Shown here piece by piece: positions 42,872-51,688 of a DNA stretch of 64,000 bases; position 1 is the stretch's first letter, and each line of letters begins with the position of its first letter. Where the stretch lies: assembly GCF_014651055.1 (NCBI RefSeq), contig NZ_BMWD01000033.1, forward strand, positions 1-64,000, read 5' to 3'. Both the position numbers and the translations under genes were made by a program. This DNA comes from Streptomyces fructofermentans. GTDB lineage: Bacteria; Actinomycetota; Actinomycetes; Streptomycetales; Streptomycetaceae. The notes below the pieces were generated by a model. The model was not told where the DNA came from and did not search any database. It worked only from the letters and a program-made list of their open reading frames with translations.

Positions 42872-42925
42872 CCTGCGCGGAGTGCCGCCCCTGCGCGGAG
42901 TGACGCCTCCGCGCGGAGCGCCGCC
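42872..42925. repeat. 18-bp tandem repeat, three copies
   Basis: Units CCTGCGCGGAGTGCCGCC, CCTGCGCGGAGTGACGCC and TCCGCGCGGAGCGCCGCC follow each other in the 402-bp gap 42718-43119 upstream of the GAF phosphatase. The 18-bp period keeps the minus-strand frame open. No gene recognised in this gap. Confidence 0.8.
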
Positions 42926-43119
42926 CCTGGGTGGAGGCTTGCCGCGGGGGCCCGCCGCGATGGAGGGCCCTGTTCCGGACGTGGGCGAGGGGTGCCGTGT
43001 GCGCGGGCCCGCCGCGTCCGGCCCGGGAGGGCCCGGGGCGACGGCCCGCCGCTCGCGCCAGGGGTGCCGCTACGAGTGCCGGGTACCCCGGAGGGCACGC
43101 CTTTCCGCGCGTCGGGCGG

Positions 43120-43854
43120 TCAGTGCCCGTCACCCGTGGCCGGGGTACGGCCGGTGGGCTCGGACCTGCCCTCCTCGAACCATTCGGGCGCGGTCATGCG
43201 CCCGCTCCCGTAGGCCATGTCGGTGTCCAGGAGGTAGCCCCAGCTGGGCAGGTGGTCGTGGACCGCCCCGGTGGCCAGCGGCCAGCCGTCGGCCGCGTCC
43301 CGGCGCCAGTCGGCGATCAGCTCCGCCGCGACGCCGAACCAGGTCCTGATGTGCACCCCGGCCCGAGAGAGGTTCGCCACGGTCGCCTCACGGACGATCT
43401 GCCCGGGTGCCTCGGCTCCCGAGGCGTCGATCACGGCGTGCACCTCGTAGCCGTCCTGGACCATGTCCAGCGACGGGAACGACAGGCAGGTGGAGTCCGT
43501 GACACCGGCCACGACGACCTTCCTGCGGCCGGTGGCCTCCAGCGCCTCGCGGAAGGCGGGCCAGCGGTAGGCGTTGATGACGCCGGGGCGGCGGACGACC
43601 TCGGCGTCGGGGAAGAGCGAGGCCAGTTCGGGCAGCAGGGGGCCGTTGGGTCCCCAGTCGCGACTGGTGGTGACGATCACGGGAAGACCCAGGGTCCTGG
43701 CCGTGCGGGCGAGGCCGAGGACGTTGTTCCTGGCCGTCTCGGGAGGCATGTCGTCGATCAGCTGCATCAGACCGAGCTGGTGGTCGATGAGCAGCACGAC
43801 CGCGTTCTCCGGGGTCAGGGTGTCGTGGGGTCCTGCGTTTGGTGCGTGCGGCAC
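43120..43854 (-). CDS. isochorismatase-like cysteine hydrolase
   Basis: A 244-residue cysteine hydrolase. The catalytic triad is visible: Asp 24 in VVLLIDHQLG, Lys 112 in RRKVVVAGV and Cys 123 in TDSTCLSF. VTTSRDWGPNGPLLPEL lies where the lid region is expected. The group (YcaC-like/nicotinamidase-related) hydrolyses amides or vinyl ethers; I cannot fix the substrate. The C-terminal ~40 residues (TDMAYGSGRMTAPEWF) are an extension seen in some relatives. GTG at 43854 has GAGGAG upstream. Confidence 0.85.
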   Translation of the reverse strand: MPHAPNAGPHDTLTPENAVVLLIDHQLGLMQLIDDMPPETARNNVLGLARTARTLGLPVIVTTSRDWGPNGPLLPELASLFPDAEVVRRPGVINAYRWPAFREALEATGRRKVVVAGVTDSTCLSFPSLDMVQDGYEVHAVIDASGAEAPGQIVREATVANLSRAGVHIRTWFGVAAELIADWRRDAADGWPLATGAVHDHLPSWGYLLDTDMAYGSGRMTAPEWFEEGRSEPTGRTPATGDGH

Positions 43855-44640
43855 GTGTCACTCCTCTTCGTCGGCGATGGGCGGACAGTTCCGTCTCGAT
43901 GCCGGGGTGTCGTCCACAGCGTTGGACCGAATAACCCTTGAAAGTGTGACAAGGGGGTCTTGCGCCAGGTGAGGAACGGGGTCCGGTCCGGGGAGCGGGC
44001 GTGGGCCGCGCCCGCCCGGTGCGAGGCGCCGGTTGCCCGCGGTCCTCGGAGCGGGGCAGGGGCGTCACGACGGCTGCGGGCCGAATCCCGGCTCGCGCCG
44101 ATCCCTGCCGGTGCCGTGCCGGGCTACCGGACTCGTCGGCGTTTCCGCCCGGCTTCCCCCGCCAGGTGTCCCGCAGAAGCCGGAGGTCGTCTCCGGATCC
44201 CAGGACGGCATCCCCGGGTCTCCCTGTCCTCCCAGCTCAACAGGGGTGGGACAGCCCCACCGTCCCGGATGTGACGACAGCGGTTGTCGGGAGCTCCAGG
44301 CGTCCTGGAGTCTGTGGACGTCGCACCGGCCGAGGCGGCGAGACCGGCCGCACGACAACAGACCCCTGCGCCCGGGCACCGGGACATCCCTGTGTCCGGG
44401 GGTGCTCGGTGCCTCGTACGACTGCCGTCCTACGACGCGCAGCGCACCCGGGTTCGGGCCGTGGAAGGAAGCCGAAACATGAACAGCAGTACCCCGCACG
44501 CCGTAGTCCGGGGCGCCGCGCGGCAGTCGCCGCCGGCCTCGTCCCGGCCCTCGGGTCCGGTGCGGTGTCGCAGGCTTCCGGTCCCGGTCCGCCCGGCGCA
44601 GCGGTAGCCCCCCACCATGTCACCCAACAAAGGAACCCAT
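43855..44640. other. 786-bp region without an intact gene; possible secreted-gene relic
   Basis: No intact gene. At 44479 an ATG with AAGGAAG upstream opens a 42-codon frame starting MNSSTPHAVV. In the neighbouring frame the same DNA encodes RRAAVAAGLVPALGSGAVSQASG, which looks like a signal peptide, so a frameshifted secreted-protein start may remain here, just before the intact secreted gene at 44641. The rest holds GC-driven open frames on both strands and the isochorismatase promoter. Confidence 0.4.
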
Positions 44641-45102
44641 GTGAAGAAGTCCCGTACGGGCCGCCTGGTCGCGGCCTCGGCCGTACTGATCAGCAGCGGC
44701 GCCATCGCCTTCGTCCCCGCGTCGGCGGCCTCGGCCACCGAGGACGACTGCGACGGCATCGGCGTCATCGGCGTCTTCAGCGCCGTCGGGTCCGGAGCCT
44801 CGTTCGACTTCAACGGCCGCCGTGTCGAGCTGCAGAACGAGTCGGCGCTCGACCGCTACAGCCGCGCGGAGATCAAGTCCGGCCGCAAGGCGGGAGACCG
44901 GCTGTGGGTCGACCGCAGCTTCCACTCGTTCCCGAACACCAAGGGAATCGTCACCGACCAGCAGGCGAAGAGCGAGGGCTGGAAGATGTGCGGCCCGTAC
45001 ACCGGCAGCCGCACGCAGTCCGTCTACAACTCCAACTACGCCGCTCGCGCCTGTGCCGAGCTCGACGGCATCACCAAGTGCGGCAAGTGGTACGTGGACT
45101 GA
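44641..45102 (+). CDS. small secreted protein, hypothetical
   Basis: A 153-residue exported protein. A signal peptide (KKSRTGRLVAASAVLISSGAIAFVPASAAS, cleavage near residue 32) precedes a ~120-residue mature part with four cysteines (DDCDGIG, KMCGPY, RACAEL, TKCGKW), probably two disulfides. Strand-like stretches (ASFDFNGRRVELQNES, DRLWVDRSFHSFP) suggest a small beta-rich fold. I do not recognise the family. GTG at 44641 follows AAAGGA at a good distance; the ATG at 44617 has none. The gene ends at a strong hairpin. Confidence 0.75.
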   Translation: MKKSRTGRLVAASAVLISSGAIAFVPASAASATEDDCDGIGVIGVFSAVGSGASFDFNGRRVELQNESALDRYSRAEIKSGRKAGDRLWVDRSFHSFPNTKGIVTDQQAKSEGWKMCGPYTGSRTQSVYNSNYAARACAELDGITKCGKWYVD

Positions 45103-45112
45103 CCTGTCCCGG

Positions 45113-45141
45113 CGGTGGGGCACCCGGGCGGTGCCCCACCG
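45113..45141 (+). terminator. hairpin terminator of secreted-protein gene
   Basis: A perfect 12-bp stem (CGGTGGGGCACC at 45113-45124; GGTGCCCCACCG at 45130-45141) with loop CGGGC, 11 bases after the stop codon. Confidence 0.85.
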
Positions 45142-45341
45142 TGTGACCGCGTCCCGCGAGGCCGTCGCCCGTCCCACGTGGACGCGCGGCGGCCTCGCAG
45201 GCCGTGCGGGTGTGCTCCTCCGAGCCACCCGGCCGCGGAGGGCGGGGCCGACGGCTGCGCGGAGGGTCTCGTCCGGTCCGAGTGAGGCCGCCGCGGCGGA
45301 CGTCCGGGACGTCGTCGCGGCGCGTGCATAGGATCGGCGGC

Positions 45342-46082
45342 ATGGCACTGCGACCGGTCCACGTGAACGTGAAGGCCCAGGACAGCTCGGCGATCGGCCG
45401 GTTCTGGGCGGAGGCGCTCGGCTGGAGTGCGTTCCATGCGGGCACGACCACGTACGTGGGCCCCGGCAGCGAACTCGTCTGGCCGGACCCGGCGGTCCTC
45501 GGCATCGACGTCGTCCCGGTCCCGGAACCCAAGTCGCGTACGAAGAACCGTGTGCACCTCGATCTCGCCAGCAAGTCCCTGGCCCATCAAGCGGAGTTGG
45601 TCGCGCGGCTCAGGGCCCTCGGCGCGACGCCCGTCGACGTGGGGCAGGGGGATGTGCCGTGGACCGTCCTCGCAGACCCCGAGGGCAACGAGTTCTGCGT
45701 GCTGGAGCCGCGGGAGGTCTACCGGGACACCGGTCCGGTCGCCGCGGTGGTCGTCGACTGCGCGGACCCGCGGGCCATGGCCCGGTTCTGGGGCGGTGCG
45801 ACGGACTGGACCCCGCACGAGGTGACCGACGACCAGGCGGGGCTGCGCTCCTCCAAGGGGGTCGGCCCGTACATCGAGTTCCTCCGCGTCCCCGGTACGA
45901 AGACCGTGCCGGACCGGGTCCACCTCGACCTGCTGCCGTACCCCGGCGACGACAAGGAGGCGGAGGCGGCCCGGCTGCGGGCCCTCGGCGCCACCGACCT
46001 CGACCTCGGCCAGGGCGACGTCCCGTGGACGTGCCTGGAGGACCCGGAGGGCCACGAGTTCTGCGTCCTCGCCCTTTCCTGA
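45342..46082 (+). CDS. two-domain VOC-family protein
   Basis: A 246-residue protein with two VOC domains. The first opens LRPVHVNVKAQDSSAIGRFWAEALGW and the second VAAVVVDCADPRAMARFWGGATDW. Each contains a KNRVHLDLA / PDRVHLDLL block and ends ADPEGNEFCVLEP / EDPEGHEFCVLAL. The repeated LRALGAT...DVGQGDVPWT segments show clear internal duplication. Substrate unknown. TAGGAT at 45329-45334 ends seven bases before the ATG, so a leaderless mRNA is likely. Confidence 0.87.
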   Translation: MALRPVHVNVKAQDSSAIGRFWAEALGWSAFHAGTTTYVGPGSELVWPDPAVLGIDVVPVPEPKSRTKNRVHLDLASKSLAHQAELVARLRALGATPVDVGQGDVPWTVLADPEGNEFCVLEPREVYRDTGPVAAVVVDCADPRAMARFWGGATDWTPHEVTDDQAGLRSSKGVGPYIEFLRVPGTKTVPDRVHLDLLPYPGDDKEAEAARLRALGATDLDLGQGDVPWTCLEDPEGHEFCVLALS

Positions 46083-46156
46083 CACGGAGACATGCCGATT
46101 TGCCGACATGCAACCGTGCCTGAGTGCCTGAACGCCTCAGCGCCTCAATGCCGGGA

Positions 46157-47599
46157 TCACGCGGGGCTGCCGGGCGTGCCGTGAGCCGCCGGCAGCGTAC
46201 GGCCGAGGCGGGCGAGCGGGGACAGGGCCATCACCACCGGTGACAGCAGCATGCCCGAGGCGGCGACCAGCAGGCCGGCGCGCAACCCCCACTCCTGCGC
46301 CAGGAGTCCGCCGAGCAGGGAACCGATCGGGGTCAGCCCCATGCCGACGAACGTGATCGTCGCCGCCACGCGGCCCTGCAACCCGTCCGGTGTCACGGCC
46401 TGCCGCACGGCCATGACCGTGACACTCACCAACTGCCCGCCGGCCCCGAACACGAAGCCGACCGCCAGGAGTACGGCGATCGTCTTCCCGGACGAGCCGT
46501 GCAGGGCGGGCACGCACAGGAACACACCGTCGCCGAGGGCCGCCGCGCCCACGAGCACGGTGCCGTGCCCGAACCGGCGCGGCAGTCGGGCGGCCAGGAG
46601 GGAGCCCAGCAGCGCACCCGGCCCCGCTGCCGCGAGCACCAGCCCGACGGCCGTGCCCGACAAGTGCAGTTGACGGGAGAGGAAGAGCAGGTGGACCGTC
46701 GCCGTCGCCGCGAAGGAGAGCTGGAAGGCGGCCGAGGCCAGGCACACGGCGCGCAGCACGGCATCACCCGCGACGAAGCGCAGGCCCTCGTGGATGCGCC
46801 GCCACACCCGGGGAGGACGTTCGGATTGCTCCGGGACCGATTCGATCCGCCGGATGCGACGGATCGACAGGGAGGACAGCGCGAACAGCAGGGCGCCGCA
46901 GGCAACGGCGACCGGTGCCGGGAGCAGGGAGACGAGCGCACCGCCGAGGGCGGGACCGCCGATCTGCGCGGCGGACCGGCTGCCCTCCAGCGCGCTGTTG
47001 CCGAGGATCAGCCGATCACGTCTCACCAGCCGTACGAGGGACGCCTGGTACGCCACGTCGAAGAACACGGAGAGCGTCCCGACGACGAAGGCGAGTGCGA
47101 ACAGCGCGGGCAGGCCCAGCAGTCCGAGCAGGCAGGCCGCGGCGGCGACGCCCAGTGCCACGGTCCTGCCGACGTCCGCGAGCAGCATCGTCGTGCGGGT
47201 TCGCCACCTGTCCACCCAGGCGCCCACGAGGAGTGAGAGCAGGGCGATCGGCGCCTGCCCCACCGCACGGAGGGCACCGAGTTGGCCGGCCGTGGCGTCG
47301 AGGGCCAGGAGTGCGAGGAGCGGGAGGACCACCATGCCGGTGTGCTCGCCGAGTTGGGACGCCGACTGGCCCGTCCAGAGTCTGCGGAAGTCGGCGTCCC
47401 GCCACAAGCCCGACGGAGCGGGACGACCGGTACGGCGACCGGCCGAGGCGGTGGAGGCGGTGGAGGCGGTGGAGGCGCCAGCGGAGTCGGACAAGTCGGA
47501 CGAGTCGGGTGAGTCGCATGAGTTGGTGGAGGCTGAAGAGGCGCACGGGGCCGGAGAGGGCTGAGGGGCCGGAGAGAACATGGACGGGTCTGACGGCAC
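46157..47599 (-). CDS. MFS transporter (EntS/macrolide-efflux-like)
   Basis: A 480-residue major-facilitator protein with ~12 membrane helices after a ~55-residue cytoplasmic start. The first helices contain RLWTGQSASQLGEHTGMVVLPLLALLALDA. Loop 2-3 has the motif VGAWVDRWRTRTTMLLADVGR, and the second half begins with a LLGSLLAARLPRRFGHGTVLVG loop. It fits the MFS_3/enterobactin-exporter-like group, with substrates such as siderophores or macrolides; no biosynthetic cluster is adjacent. The N-terminal tail is low complexity (ASTASTASTA), encoded by three 9-bp repeats at 47445-47471. GTG at 47599 has AGGGGA upstream. Confidence 0.85.
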   Translation of the reverse strand: MPSDPSMFSPAPQPSPAPCASSASTNSCDSPDSSDLSDSAGASTASTASTASAGRRTGRPAPSGLWRDADFRRLWTGQSASQLGEHTGMVVLPLLALLALDATAGQLGALRAVGQAPIALLSLLVGAWVDRWRTRTTMLLADVGRTVALGVAAAACLLGLLGLPALFALAFVVGTLSVFFDVAYQASLVRLVRRDRLILGNSALEGSRSAAQIGGPALGGALVSLLPAPVAVACGALLFALSSLSIRRIRRIESVPEQSERPPRVWRRIHEGLRFVAGDAVLRAVCLASAAFQLSFAATATVHLLFLSRQLHLSGTAVGLVLAAAGPGALLGSLLAARLPRRFGHGTVLVGAAALGDGVFLCVPALHGSSGKTIAVLLAVGFVFGAGGQLVSVTVMAVRQAVTPDGLQGRVAATITFVGMGLTPIGSLLGGLLAQEWGLRAGLLVAASGMLLSPVVMALSPLARLGRTLPAAHGTPGSPA

Positions 47600-47959
47600 G
47601 GGAATCCCCTGGACTGCGGACGGCGAGGCCCGGCACCGGCCGCGAAGGGCAGGCCGGCGGGTCGGGCGGAGGAAGGCTCGCTGTGCCGCGACAGCAGGGG
47701 GCGGCACGCGATGACGGGCCGCGGACGGCCCACAGTGTCAACGCGTGCTCGGACGACCGGGCATCTCTCGTCTCCTCGTGGTCACTTGCCGTCCCCGGAC
47801 ACTAGCCGCCGACTCGACCGGTGCGAAAGCAGGTTGTGGGCCGCGCCGGCCGGAGGCACCTCCCGGACGCGAGCAGGAGCGAGCACGCGCGACGGGCGGC
47901 GTGACCCGTGCATGGACGCGGACCGGGGCGGGAAACTCCGACCCAGTGAGGGGAGGCCG
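47600..47959. other. divergent intergenic region
   Basis: 360 bp between the MFS gene and the next rightward gene. No gene recognised; open frames on both strands are Arg/Pro-rich. It should contain both promoters, and AACGCGT at 47739-47745 is the only small palindrome I noted. Confidence 0.45.
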
Positions 47960-48763
47960 GTGTTGAGCCAAGGGGAGCTGTTCACGGCCGTGTCGGCCGT
48001 TCTGTGCGTGGCCCACGCCGTGCTCGGCGTGCTGTGGTGGGCGCGTGACCGGGCCGACCGGGCCGTCGTCGCCCGGCTGGACGCGGCGGACATCGACCCG
48101 TACCACGCCGTGGCCACGACCGACCGCGACCCCGGCCGCGACGCGGACCGGGCCGGAGCCGCCGAACTGCTGCTGGCGGGTCTGATCCGCGTCAAGGACG
48201 ACGGGCAGGTGGCCGTCACCGCCGCGGGCGCCGCTCCCGACATGACGCCGGAGCATCCGGTGCCGGCCGCCGTGCTGACCACCCTGCGGGGCCACGCCGC
48301 CCCGTGGGCGCTCAACTGGCTGTACCTGGACGCCGAGCACCGCGCGCGGCGCGATGCCTTCCTGCGGGCCGAGGACGCCAGGTGGCCGCGTTGGGCCACA
48401 CGCTCCCGCGACCGCGTGAAGCCCGCGGCGATCCTGGTCACGGTGCTGTTCGCGGGCTGGTGCTCCGGCCAACTGCTGTACGTGAGGGGGGCGTTCTCCG
48501 GTCCGGGCGGCGAGGTCGCGGCCGCCGTGTTCGTGGGACTGCTGATGTGGGGCGTGTTCGCGCTGGTACTGGGCCTGGTCGTGCTTGCCGTATGGCCGTG
48601 GCGCAGGGACCGGTTCTCCGCGTACTGCCGCAGCCTTCCCCCGCACCCGGCCGAGGCCGCGTTGGACGACGAAGGGCGCGACCGGCTGCACCGGGCCATG
48701 ACCTACAGCCCGCCGAGGACGGAGGTCGTCGAGGACCTGTCGTGGGACCCGGGTGCGTTCTGA
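47960..48763 (+). CDS. membrane protein, TIGR04222-like N-terminus
   Basis: A 267-residue membrane protein. An N-terminal helix (TAVSAVLCVAHAVLGVLWWA) is followed by a soluble part (DPYHAVATTDRDPGRDADRAGAAELLLAGLIRVKDDGQVAVTAAGA) that recalls the winged 'one gene one pathway' pattern of TIGR04222 proteins. Two central helices come next (AAILVTVLFAGWCSGQLLYV; AAVFVGLLMWGVFALVLGLVVLAVW), then a cytoplasmic tail. The family resemblance is weak. Start: GTG at 47960 or TTG at 47963, both just after GGAGG at 47952-47956. Function unknown. Confidence 0.6.
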   Translation: MLSQGELFTAVSAVLCVAHAVLGVLWWARDRADRAVVARLDAADIDPYHAVATTDRDPGRDADRAGAAELLLAGLIRVKDDGQVAVTAAGAAPDMTPEHPVPAAVLTTLRGHAAPWALNWLYLDAEHRARRDAFLRAEDARWPRWATRSRDRVKPAAILVTVLFAGWCSGQLLYVRGAFSGPGGEVAAAVFVGLLMWGVFALVLGLVVLAVWPWRRDRFSAYCRSLPPHPAEAALDDEGRDRLHRAMTYSPPRTEVVEDLSWDPGAF

Positions 48764-48790
48764 CGGGGTGACCCGTGACCGGCCTCGGGC

Positions 48791-48880
48791 CGGAGGCACG
48801 ACCCCGCCCCGGGGTCGGAGGACACGACCCCGCCGCCGGTACGGAGGACACGACCACCCCCGCCGGTACGGAGGCAGCCA
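48791..48880. repeat. imperfect ~26-bp tandem repeat, four units
   Basis: Units beginning CGGAGG start at 48791, 48816, 48842 and 48869; the middle two share CGGAGGACACGACC and end CGCCGGTA. The array is non-coding, between a membrane-protein gene and a VanZ gene. Confidence 0.75.
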
Positions 48881-49028
48881 CCCGCCGCAGGCCGACAGTG
48901 CGACCCGTTCCCCGGGACCGAGGCTCCGAGGCTCCCGGCGGCAGCGGCGCGGCACCGACAGGCGTGTATCGCCGGCGTATCGAAAACCGCATACGCCCCC
49001 GGAACCGTCCTCCGTCTTTCATGAGGAC

Positions 49029-49733
49029 ATGAACACCGAAGCCTCCCTGCCGGCAGAGCCGGGCCGCACGCTCAGGATCGTGCTCCTCGGACTGGCGGTC
49101 CTCACCCTGGCGAGTGCGCTCTTCGCCCTGCGCCGGCCGCTGATGATGTCCGCCCCGGTGTGCGCGGCCGGACGGTGGCACGGCTGCTTCGACACCTTCA
49201 ACGGTGTGGTGCTCATGACGCTGGTCGCGCTGCCGCTCGCCGTACTGGTGGCATGGGGCCTGGCCCTCCGACGGCGTGCCGCCGGTGCCGAGCGGGCCTG
49301 GCGGATGTCGCTGGCGGAGGTGGGCATGGTCCACGGGACGGTGCCGTTCCTCTGGATGACCATGATGCCGGGCGCCGCACCGGGTGTCGCCCCCCGCCGC
49401 GTGAGCCTGGTCCCGCTGGGGGACCTGGTCACGATGGGGGCGGGCGGGATCGTCGGCAATCTGCTGGTCTTCGCCTCGCTGGGGTTCTTCGCCCCGGTGC
49501 GATGGGCGGCGCTGTCGTCCGTGCCGCGGGTCCTGGCGCTCGGAGCCGCCTGCTCGGTCCTGGTCGAGATCGCGCAGTACGCCCTGTGGCTGGACCGGGT
49601 GTCCTCCGTGGACGACGTGCTGGTCAACGCCACCGGCGCCGCGCTGGCCGCGCTCGCGTCGCGCCGCTGGTGGCGTACGACGGCCCGGACGGGTTCGGAC
49701 CGGCCCCGTCCCGCGCCGGCACCGGCGGGCTGA
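49029..49733 (+). CDS. VanZ-family membrane protein
   Basis: A 234-residue protein with about five membrane helices, the first near residues 16-35 (RIVLLGLAVLTLASALFAL). The VanZ signature is in the second half: LVTMGAGGIVGNLLVFASLGFFAPV, then CSVLVEIAQYALWLDRVSSVDDVLVNATGAALAALA. It is the second VanZ protein in the window, but the two are clearly different in sequence and length. Role unknown; no glycopeptide-resistance genes are nearby. The ATG at 49029 has only a weak GAGGA. Confidence 0.8.
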   Translation: MNTEASLPAEPGRTLRIVLLGLAVLTLASALFALRRPLMMSAPVCAAGRWHGCFDTFNGVVLMTLVALPLAVLVAWGLALRRRAAGAERAWRMSLAEVGMVHGTVPFLWMTMMPGAAPGVAPRRVSLVPLGDLVTMGAGGIVGNLLVFASLGFFAPVRWAALSSVPRVLALGAACSVLVEIAQYALWLDRVSSVDDVLVNATGAALAALASRRWWRTTARTGSDRPRPAPAPAG

Positions 49734-49800
49734 GCCGGGTGTCCGTGCGTACACGCCGTCGCATCCGTCCGCTGCCTGCCGCGCTGCTTAGGCTTCGTAC

Positions 49801-50499
49801 ATGCGCGTACTGATCGTGGAGGACGAGCCCCACCTCGCCGAGGCCGTCCGTGACGGTCTGCGGCTGGAGGCGATCGCCGCCGACATCGCGGGCGACGGCG
49901 ACTCCGCCCTGGAACTGCTCAGTGTCCACTCCTACGACCTCGCGGTACTCGACCGCGACATCCCCGGCCCCTCCGGCGACGAGGTCGCCCGGCGCATCGT
50001 CGCCTCCGGCAGCGGCATCCCGATCCTCATGCTCACCGCCGCCGACCGGATCGACGACAAGGCCTCCGGCTTCGGGCTCGGCGCCGACGACTACCTCACC
50101 AAACCGTTCGAGCTGCGGGAACTCGTCCTGCGGCTGCGCGCGCTCGACCGCAGGCGCGCGCACACCCGGCCACCCGTCCGCGAGATCGCCGGGCTGCGGC
50201 TCGATCCCTTCCGCCGGGAGGTGTTCCGCGACGGACGCTACGTCGCCCTCACCCGCAAGCAGTTCGCCGTACTGGAGGTCCTCGTCGCCGCGGAGGGCGG
50301 GGTCGTCAGCGCCGAGGAACTGCTGGAACGTGCCTGGGACGAGAACGCCGACCCCCTCACCAACGCCGTACGCATCACCGTCTCCGCCCTGCGCAAGAGG
50401 CTCGGCGAACCATGGGTCATCGCGACGCTGCCCGGCGTCGGCTACCGCATCGACACCGGTACGGAGCCCGTCCACCCCGGCGGCGGCGCCCGTGGCTAG
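49801..50499 (+). CDS. OmpR-family response regulator
   Basis: A 232-residue regulator. The receiver domain (1-118) has the acidic pocket EDE (residues 7-9), the phosphoacceptor in AVLDRDIP (Asp near 51-53) and the late lysine in LTKPFEL. The C-terminal winged helix (130-222) is typical: LDPFRREVFRDGRYVALTRKQFAVLEVL, EELLERAWDENADPLTNAVRITVSALRKRL and a final VGYRI. Its start codon lies six bases after TAGGCT (49789-49794), implying a leaderless mRNA. It is followed by a histidine kinase with an 8-base overlap, so the two form one unit. Confidence 0.92.
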   Translation: MRVLIVEDEPHLAEAVRDGLRLEAIAADIAGDGDSALELLSVHSYDLAVLDRDIPGPSGDEVARRIVASGSGIPILMLTAADRIDDKASGFGLGADDYLTKPFELRELVLRLRALDRRRAHTRPPVREIAGLRLDPFRREVFRDGRYVALTRKQFAVLEVLVAAEGGVVSAEELLERAWDENADPLTNAVRITVSALRKRLGEPWVIATLPGVGYRIDTGTEPVHPGGGARG

Positions 50500-51625
50500 A
50501 CGCCCGGAGCACGGTGCCCGGCTGAGGCTCGCCCTCAGCTACGCCGGATTCCTCTTCGTCGCCGGCACCCTCCTGCTGGCCGTCATGTGGGTGTTCGTGC
50601 TGCGCTGGCTGCCGGTCCAGGATCCGAGAGCCATCCAGGAGAGGTTCGGCGCCGTGGTCATCGTCGGGCCCAATCGCTCCGACCTCCTGCGGGGCTTCGC
50701 CCCCGCCGCGGCTGTCGCGCTGGCCCTCCTCCTGGTGCTCGGCTTCCTGGGCGGATGGTTCCTCGCAGGCCGGATGCTCGCACCGCTCACCCGGATCACG
50801 GACGCGGCACGGCTGGCCGGGGCCGGTTCGCTGTCGCACCGGATCCGGATGCGGGGCCGCCGGGACGAGTTCCGTGAACTCTCCGACGCGTTCGACTCGA
50901 TGCTCCAGCAACTGGAGTCCCACGTCGCCGAGCAGCGGAGGTTCGCCGCGAACGCCTCGCACGAGCTGCGCACCCCGCTCGCGATCTCGCAGACGCTCCT
51001 CGACGTCGCCCGCAAGGACCCGACGCGGGACCGGGGCGAACTCATCGAGCGACTGCACGAGGCCAACGCGCGCGCGATCGGCCTCACCGAGGCGCTCCTG
51101 CTGCTGAGCCGCGGCGACCGCGGTCACTTCACCCGCGAGAGCGTCGACCTCTCCCTCCTCGCGGAGGAAGCCGCCGAGACGCTGCTTCCGCTCGCCGAGC
51201 AGCGCGGGATCACGCTCGAGGCCACCGGCGGAGCCGCCCTGACCAGCGGTTCCGCGGAACTCCTGCTGCGGATGGTGACGAACCTCGTCCAGAACGCCGT
51301 CGTCCACAACCTCCCCGAAGGCGGCACCGTGACGGTCCACACCGAGGCCGACGCCGACACGAGCGTGCTGCGCGTCGAGAACACGGGCCGTCGGCTGCCG
51401 CCGGAACTGGTGGCGACCCTCACCGAACCGTTCCGGCGCGGAACGGAACGCGTACGCACCGACGGGCACGCCGGCGTCGGCCTCGGCCTGGCCATCGTGG
51501 ACAGCGTCGTCCGCGCCCACGACGGGACCCTCGACCTCGCCCCACGAGCCGCCGGGGGCCTCATCGTCACGGTCCGGGTTCCCGGCACACGACGGGCGGC
51601 GGGACACCAGGGGAACTCCGGCTGA
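50492..51625 (+). CDS. sensor histidine kinase, partner of upstream regulator
   Basis: A 377-residue HisKA/HATPase kinase. Two membrane helices (about 12-34 LALSYAGFLFVAGTLLLAVMW and 68-92) flank a short extracytoplasmic loop of ~35 residues. A HAMP region follows (LAPLTRITDAARLAGAGSLSHRI). The H-box reads RRFAANASHELRTPLAISQTLLDVA, with the phosphorylated His in SHELRTP. The ATP domain has the N-box LVQNAVVHN and the G-boxes VENTGRRLP and GHAGVGLGLAIV. The tiny sensor loop suggests sensing in or at the membrane. Signal unknown. Start GTG 50492 overlaps the regulator stop. Confidence 0.92.
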   Translation: MARRPEHGARLRLALSYAGFLFVAGTLLLAVMWVFVLRWLPVQDPRAIQERFGAVVIVGPNRSDLLRGFAPAAAVALALLLVLGFLGGWFLAGRMLAPLTRITDAARLAGAGSLSHRIRMRGRRDEFRELSDAFDSMLQQLESHVAEQRRFAANASHELRTPLAISQTLLDVARKDPTRDRGELIERLHEANARAIGLTEALLLLSRGDRGHFTRESVDLSLLAEEAAETLLPLAEQRGITLEATGGAALTSGSAELLLRMVTNLVQNAVVHNLPEGGTVTVHTEADADTSVLRVENTGRRLPPELVATLTEPFRRGTERVRTDGHAGVGLGLAIVDSVVRAHDGTLDLAPRAAGGLIVTVRVPGTRRAAGHQGNSG

Positions 51626-51688
51626 CGACGCGCCGGTACGAGCCCCCGTGCCGTCACCGCGGCCGGCACCCGGCTCCGGTCGCGGCGG

